Below are positions 28,503 to 32,521 of a DNA stretch of 32,521 nt, piece after piece. Position numbers and translations under genes: made by a program. The notes under the pieces were generated by a model. The model made no database searches. It worked only from the letters and a program-made list of their open reading frames with translations, and was not told the DNA's origin. The DNA lies in contig CAYNLK010000066.1 in NCBI GenBank assembly GCA_964398055.1, positions 1-32,521 on the forward strand, given 5' to 3'. Positions within the stretch are counted from its first letter, which is position 1, and the number at the start of each line of letters is the position of its first letter. Origin of the DNA: CAYNLK01 sp964398055. Its GTDB lineage: Bacteria; Chloroflexota; Anaerolineae; 4572-78; J111.

Positions 28503-30452
28503 ATGAAGCAGCAAGAATATGATGTCATTGTGGTGGGGGGCGGACATGCCGGAATCGAAGCTGCGCTGGCCGCGGCCACCATGGGCGCCCGAACGCTCCT
28601 GCTAACGATGTATTTGGATACGATTGGTTGGATGAGCTGCAATCCCAGCGTGGGCGGGCCGGCTAAAGGCCATCTGGTCCGCGAAATCGACGCCCTGGGT
28701 GGGGCGATGGCCAGGCTCATCGATCACTCCTTTATTCAGGTGCGCCTGCTCAATTATAGTAAGGGTCCGGCCGTGCATGCCTTGCGCGCCCAGGCCGACA
28801 AAAAGCGTTACGCCTGGTATGCCCAACGTACGCTGGAAAATACCCCTAATTTGTATGTAAAACAGGGGACAGTCGAAGGTTTGTTGGTTAAGGATCATCA
28901 AATTCAGGGCGTCCAGAACCAGTTTGGGATGCGTTTTCTGGCCAGGGCGGTGGTTTTAACGACCGGGACCTTCCTGGGCGGGCGACTCATCACCGGCGAC
29001 AGTATTGTCCAGGGCGGCCGGGCCGGCGAGGGCGCGGCCATGCGCCTGTCGACCTCGCTGGCTGATTTGGGCCTGCACCTGGGTCGATTGAAGACCGGCA
29101 CCCCGCCTCGCCTGGATGCCCGGACCATTGATTTCGGCCAAACCGAGTTTCAATACGGCAGCGACGAGCCGCTCTTCTTTAGTTTTGAGCATGCTCAAAG
29201 TGATGATCCGGCGGCCATTACGCCCCCCTGGTTGAACGAACCGCCCCACCCGGTCTATCCGTTGGGCTGGCAGTCAGATTGGCGGCCCCAACTGCCCTGC
29301 TATATGGTTTATACCCAACCGGAAACTCACGACCTCATCCGGGCCAATCTGGATCGGGCGCCCCTGTTTAGCGGGATCATCGAAAGTGTGGGGCCGCGCT
29401 ACTGCCCCAGTATCGAGGATAAGATCGTCCGTTTTGCCCACAAAGAGAGTCACCAGCTCTTCTTGGAGCCGGAAGGTTGGCAGACCACGGAGGTTTATCT
29501 GCAAGGGGCTAATACCAGCCTGCCGGAAGATGTTCAGTGGGAGCTGGTTCGCTCCATTCCGGCGTTGCGTAAGGCCGAGTTGATGCGAATTGGGTATGCC
29601 GTGGAATATGATTACGTCCCGCCGAACCAGCTCCACGCCTGGCTGGAAACCAGGCCGATTGAAGGTTTGTTCCACGCCGGCCAGATCAACGGCACTACCG
29701 GCTACGAGGAGGCCGCGGCCCAGGGATTGATGGCCGGGATCAATGCTGCCCTCAAAGTGCAGGGTAAGCCGCCGTTCACCTTAGGGCGAGATCAGGCTTA
29801 TATTGGTGTGTTGATTGACGATTTGGTCACCCGCGAGCACACCGAACCCTACCGCCAGATGACCTCCCGGGCCGAGTACCGGCTGCTGTTGCGCCAGGAT
29901 AATGCCGATTTGCGCCTGTCGCCGTTGGGCTATGCGGTGGGCTTGTTGCCCAGGGCTCGCTACGAGGCTGTCGAAGCCAAACGGCGAGCAGTGCAGGCGG
30001 AGCTTGAGCGGCTGAAGGAGAGCAACCTCTCTTCTCGTAATGGCACCGGCCAGATTCTGGCCGAATTTGGTCTGGAGCCTATCCCTAACGGAATTAACGC
30101 TCAGCAGTTTCTGCGCCGGCCTGAAGTAAGTTACGAGGTCATTAACGCCCTGGCCCCGGCTCCGACCCCGCTAGACCGGCCGGTCATCGAGCAGGTCAGT
30201 ATCGAGATCAAGTACGAGGGCTATATTGCCAAACAGCAGCAGCAGGTGGAGCGGCTCCGGCGGCTGGAGAGCAAAGCCATCCCCCTTGATTTCGATTATG
30301 GCCAGATTCCCGGCCTGCGTAACGAGGCCCGGCAGAAGCTCAACCATTTTCGCCCGGCCACGGTTGGCCAGGCCGGCCGTATTGCCGGGGTTAACCCGGC
30401 GGATATCAGCGTGTTGCTGGTTCATTTGGAAAAGAAATCGTTGGGCAGGTGA
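28503..30452 (+). CDS. mnmG: tRNA uridine-5-carboxymethylaminomethyl modification enzyme MnmG (GidA)
   Basis: A 649-residue protein, the usual MnmG length. FAD motif VVGGGHAGIEAALAAA at the N-terminus, then the family signatures SCNPSVGGPAKGHLVREIDALGG (residues about 45-67), FLGGRLITGD and GQINGTTGYEEAAAQGL. The C-terminal helical domain (YEGYIAKQQQQVERL, IAGVNPADISVLLVHL) completes the protein. With MnmE it installs the 5-carboxymethylaminomethyl group on wobble uridine of certain tRNAs, using FAD and tetrahydrofolate. MnmE is not in the window. ATG 28503 is chosen over the upstream in-frame ATG at 28380 because the Rossmann strand starts there. Confidence 0.96.
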   Translation: MKQQEYDVIVVGGGHAGIEAALAAATMGARTLLLTMYLDTIGWMSCNPSVGGPAKGHLVREIDALGGAMARLIDHSFIQVRLLNYSKGPAVHALRAQADKKRYAWYAQRTLENTPNLYVKQGTVEGLLVKDHQIQGVQNQFGMRFLARAVVLTTGTFLGGRLITGDSIVQGGRAGEGAAMRLSTSLADLGLHLGRLKTGTPPRLDARTIDFGQTEFQYGSDEPLFFSFEHAQSDDPAAITPPWLNEPPHPVYPLGWQSDWRPQLPCYMVYTQPETHDLIRANLDRAPLFSGIIESVGPRYCPSIEDKIVRFAHKESHQLFLEPEGWQTTEVYLQGANTSLPEDVQWELVRSIPALRKAELMRIGYAVEYDYVPPNQLHAWLETRPIEGLFHAGQINGTTGYEEAAAQGLMAGINAALKVQGKPPFTLGRDQAYIGVLIDDLVTREHTEPYRQMTSRAEYRLLLRQDNADLRLSPLGYAVGLLPRARYEAVEAKRRAVQAELERLKESNLSSRNGTGQILAEFGLEPIPNGINAQQFLRRPEVSYEVINALAPAPTPLDRPVIEQVSIEIKYEGYIAKQQQQVERLRRLESKAIPLDFDYGQIPGLRNEARQKLNHFRPATVGQAGRIAGVNPADISVLLVHLEKKSLGR

Positions 30453-30508
30453 GGGCCTAACGTGGGTTAACAAGCGCAGTTCAGACTTTCGCCTCCGGTC
30501 AGTTGTGG

Positions 30509-30514
30509 TATAAT
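30509..30514 (+). promoter_or_regulatory. Extended -10 element upstream of the zinc-ribbon gene
   Basis: TGGTATAAT (TATAAT at 30509-30514) matches the TGn extended -10. It is about 120 bases upstream of the ATG at 30635, so the message would have a leader of around 110 bases. That leader contains short CACGTTT repeats (30555-30570) and no recognisable riboswitch. Confidence 0.45.
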
Positions 30515-30634
30515 CGGAATGGCGTGAAGCGAACTCTTCCTCGGGCTGATCTCCTCACGTTTCACGTTTTGGTTTTGGAGTTTGGCCGAAAAATTCTTGG
30601 GGTGTGGTTGGCCCTTTTCAAGGAGTAAGCTATT

Positions 30635-31258
30635 ATGCCTGAAATTCAAATACCCGCGGCCGTAATTACGGGGCTGCAAATTATCCTTGCCTTTAGCGGC
30701 GCCTTTTTGGTGGCGCTGTGGCTCAGCATGATTATCTGGACTTTCAAGGATGTCCGGTCTCGGTCGCGGGATGTTTTTGCTATCCTGCTGGCTACTTTAA
30801 TGGTGGTGATTTTTGGTCCGTTGGGTTTGCTGCTCTATTTTTTGCTGCGCCCCAACACTACCCTGGCTGAGCAATATGAGCGGGCATTGGAAGAGGAGGC
30901 GCTGCTGCAAGATTTGGAGGAGCGACCGCGCTGCCCCGGCTGTTCCCGGCAGGTCAGCGAAGCCTGGATTATCTGCCCGGATTGCCATACCACCTTGAAG
31001 AAGATTTGTCCCAAGTGCGAGAACAGCCTGAAACTGCAATGGAATATCTGCCCGTTCTGCGGTACCCACGTCTCCACGGCAGCCGTTGGGCATGATGACC
31101 ATCAGGACCGTTCCGGGCGCTCCATTATTGCCCAGCAGCAGACCCGACCGATGACTGCACCCCTCCCGCCCGTAGAGGAAGAGCTGAGGGTTACCACCCC
31201 ACCCACCACCCGAACCGACGAAACCCGACCTCAACTCCCGCAGGTCGACCCGGCCTGA
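30635..31258 (+). CDS. Membrane protein with double zinc ribbon, function unknown
   Basis: A 207-residue protein. Two membrane segments (about 12-36 and 46-71; the second region resembles the PLDc_N-type membrane hairpin) are followed by an acidic coiled-coil-like stretch (about 78-98). Four CxxC knuckles follow: C100/C103, C114/C117, C125/C128 and C139/C142. This arrangement makes a double zinc ribbon. The last about 50 residues are Thr/Pro/Gln-rich and probably disordered. Zinc ribbons on membrane anchors may bind nucleic acid or protein partners; the job is not evident. AAGGAG is about 9 bases upstream. A strong hairpin terminator follows the stop. Confidence 0.85.
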   Translation: MPEIQIPAAVITGLQIILAFSGAFLVALWLSMIIWTFKDVRSRSRDVFAILLATLMVVIFGPLGLLLYFLLRPNTTLAEQYERALEEEALLQDLEERPRCPGCSRQVSEAWIICPDCHTTLKKICPKCENSLKLQWNICPFCGTHVSTAAVGHDDHQDRSGRSIIAQQQTRPMTAPLPPVEEELRVTTPPTTRTDETRPQLPQVDPA

Positions 31259-31291
31259 CGTTACCGCGGCCGGCAGTAGATCGTTAAATCA

Positions 31292-31332
31292 AAAAGTCAC
31301 CCCGACACGAACTGTGTCGAAGGGTGACTTTT
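31292..31332. terminator. Bidirectional intrinsic terminator
   Basis: AAAAGTCACCC (31292-31302) is exactly complementary to GGGTGACTTTT (31322-31332), enclosing a second stem CGACAC (31303-31308) / GTGTCG (31314-31319) with loop GAACT; the AA at 31320-31321 is unpaired. A-run on one side and T-run on the other serve both strands. It separates the convergent zinc-ribbon and MFS genes. This is the clearest terminator in the window. Confidence 0.9.
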
Positions 31333-31352
31333 CATTTGCAGCGGATAAAAGT

Positions 31353-32521
31353 TTATACCACCCTCGGTGCCACATTGCCGGCCTCCTGGATGGCCCGCCT
31401 GACGTCGGTCAGGTAGAGAACGATGATGCCAAAGATGAAAAAGACGATCACCGGTAACATGGCCACCCGGGCGCTGCCGGTTAGCTGCACGGCCAAACCA
31501 AAAACCACCGGTCCAATCCACGACGTCCCCCGCTCGCTGATTTCATACAGGCCAAAATAGGCCGACTCCCGATTCTGCGGAATCATCTGGGAGAAGAGCG
31601 AGCGACTGAGAGCTTGCGAACTGCCCAGCACCAGGGCAATCAACCCGGCTAAGACCCAAAATTGAAGTTCTGAGTAGAGAATGGTGTAAGCATAGATCAA
31701 TATGCCGCACCAGATGACCAGATTGATCAGCAGGGTCAATTTGGCCCCAATCCGGGTGGCAATTTGATTGAATAGAATGGCGCCGAGCGCGGCCACAAAT
31801 TGAATCATCAACACCACCTGAACCAGGGTGCCCGGCTCGATGCCGAGTTCGCTGGCGGCAAAGATGGTCGAAACGATGATCACCGTTTGGATGCCATCGT
31901 TGTAAACCAGATAAGCAATCAGATATTGCAGCGTTTTGGGGTAGCGATAGAACATCTCTTTGAGTGACGCGATGAATTCTTTGAAACCGTGGGTAATGAA
32001 GTTTGCCCCGGCCGGTAAGCTGATTGCCGGTTGACGCTGGACGAGACGCTGCTGCGGAAAAAAGATCGTAAAAACCAGCCACCATAACCCGGCGCTGGCC
32101 AGCGCAATTCTGACTGCCAGGCCGCTATCTCGCATAAAATAGAACAGAATCATATTGAGCAGCAGTAACACTCCCCCGCCAACATAGCCAAAAGCGAAAC
32201 CTTTGGAACTCACCGCGTCCCGTTGGTCCGGGCTGGCGATATCGGGCAGAAAGGCATTATAAAAGACAATGGCTGCTCCAAAGGAAAGGTTAGCCAGGAT
32301 AAAGAGCAGTCCACCCAGGACAATGAGATTACCTTGCACCAGGAAGAGCAGGATCGTGGCCGAGGCGCCAATATAGGCAAACAGGAGCATTAATCGCTTT
32401 TTGAGATGGGTGTAATCCGCTATTGCTCCCAGAATGGGCAGAAAGATGACTTGCAGCACCACAGAAATGGAGACACAAAAAGGGAAAAAGGCTTCACCCT
32501 GTACCGGATAGCCCAGCACGT
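31353..32521 (-). CDS. MFS transporter of the UMF1/Atg22-like family (partial, 5' end outside window)
   Basis: 388 visible residues with ten or more hydrophobic segments. The MFS loop motif appears as LGAIADYTHLKKRLM after the first segment, and FYNAFLPDIASPDQRDAVSSKG is the signature of the UMF1/Atg22-like group. LGSSQALSRSLFSQMIPQNRESAYFGLYEISERGTSW, typical of the second half, lies near residues 295-330 of the visible part. Substrates of bacterial members are not well known; yeast Atg22 effluxes amino acids. The reading frame is open to the window edge. The first membrane helix and its start codon are missing, so the complete protein is probably about 30-50 residues longer. Confidence 0.88.
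   Translation of the reverse strand, partial: VLGYPVQGEAFFPFCVSISVVLQVIFLPILGAIADYTHLKKRLMLLFAYIGASATILLFLVQGNLIVLGGLLFILANLSFGAAIVFYNAFLPDIASPDQRDAVSSKGFAFGYVGGGVLLLLNMILFYFMRDSGLAVRIALASAGLWWLVFTIFFPQQRLVQRQPAISLPAGANFITHGFKEFIASLKEMFYRYPKTLQYLIAYLVYNDGIQTVIIVSTIFAASELGIEPGTLVQVVLMIQFVAALGAILFNQIATRIGAKLTLLINLVIWCGILIYAYTILYSELQFWVLAGLIALVLGSSQALSRSLFSQMIPQNRESAYFGLYEISERGTSWIGPVVFGLAVQLTGSARVAMLPVIVFFIFGIIVLYLTDVRRAIQEAGNVAPRVV

Noticed and set aside
1..32521. tRNA, rRNA, insertion sequence, prophage or defence-island genes
   Set aside because: None recognised by eye on either strand; a tRNAscan/Infernal run would be needed to exclude small RNAs fully.

Overview
This 32.5 kb window looks like chromosomal DNA of an uncultured Chloroflexota bacterium, probably Anaerolineae-like. 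This is inferred from gene content and style, not from a marker gene. The base composition is moderately GC-rich. Exported lipoproteins carry long Pro/Thr (TPTPTP) linkers. There is a Gram-positive-type LexA box (GAAC-N4-GTTC), sigma70-like promoters, and a PbpA-like SEDS/penicillin-binding fusion. No rRNA, tRNA, CRISPR array, insertion sequence or phage gene was seen. No gap between genes reaches 300 bases.

Layout. (1) 134-5704 (+): three genes for a heteromeric FAD/[2Fe-2S] amine or imino-acid dehydrogenase (HcnCAB / opine / D-hydroxyproline dehydrogenase type), then 15 bases later a GAF-PAS-PAS-GGDEF-EAL protein with both catalytic sites intact. (2) 5830-10744 (-): an M6-like exported metalloprotease and three Pro/Thr-linker lipoprotein-like proteins. 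(3) 10880-11732 (-): a RecA/ImuA-like protein with degraded Walker motifs, behind a consensus promoter whose spacer contains a perfect LexA box. (4) 11772-18695: a predicted endonuclease/phosphatase-fold lipoprotein, then surface-polysaccharide genes (O-antigen ligase/polymerase with TPRs, hexapeptide acetyltransferase, GT4, galE, GT2). (5) 18797-24066: a VanZ-like membrane protein, an M42 aminopeptidase, mtnP, and a fusion of an apparently active SEDS glycosyltransferase with a transpeptidase domain that has lost its catalytic motifs. (6) 24128-28244 (-): an unknown lipoprotein and the operon fabF-fabH-S4 protein; FabH has an unusual basic, Trp-rich tail of about 100 residues. (7) 28503-32521: mnmG, a membrane zinc-ribbon protein, and the 3' part of a UMF1-type MFS transporter cut by the window end.

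The two most interesting items are the LexA-controlled RecA-like pseudo-ATPase and the SEDS-pseudotranspeptidase fusion. The first suggests a damage-inducible accessory protein. The second suggests a polymerase whose PBP half is kept only as an activator or scaffold. Several intergenic gaps also carry short inverted or low-complexity repeats, which look like families of dispersed small repeats. Start codons were re-chosen from ribosome binding sites for several genes (GTG for fabF, fabH and the GT4; TTG for the M6 peptidase and the SEDS fusion).
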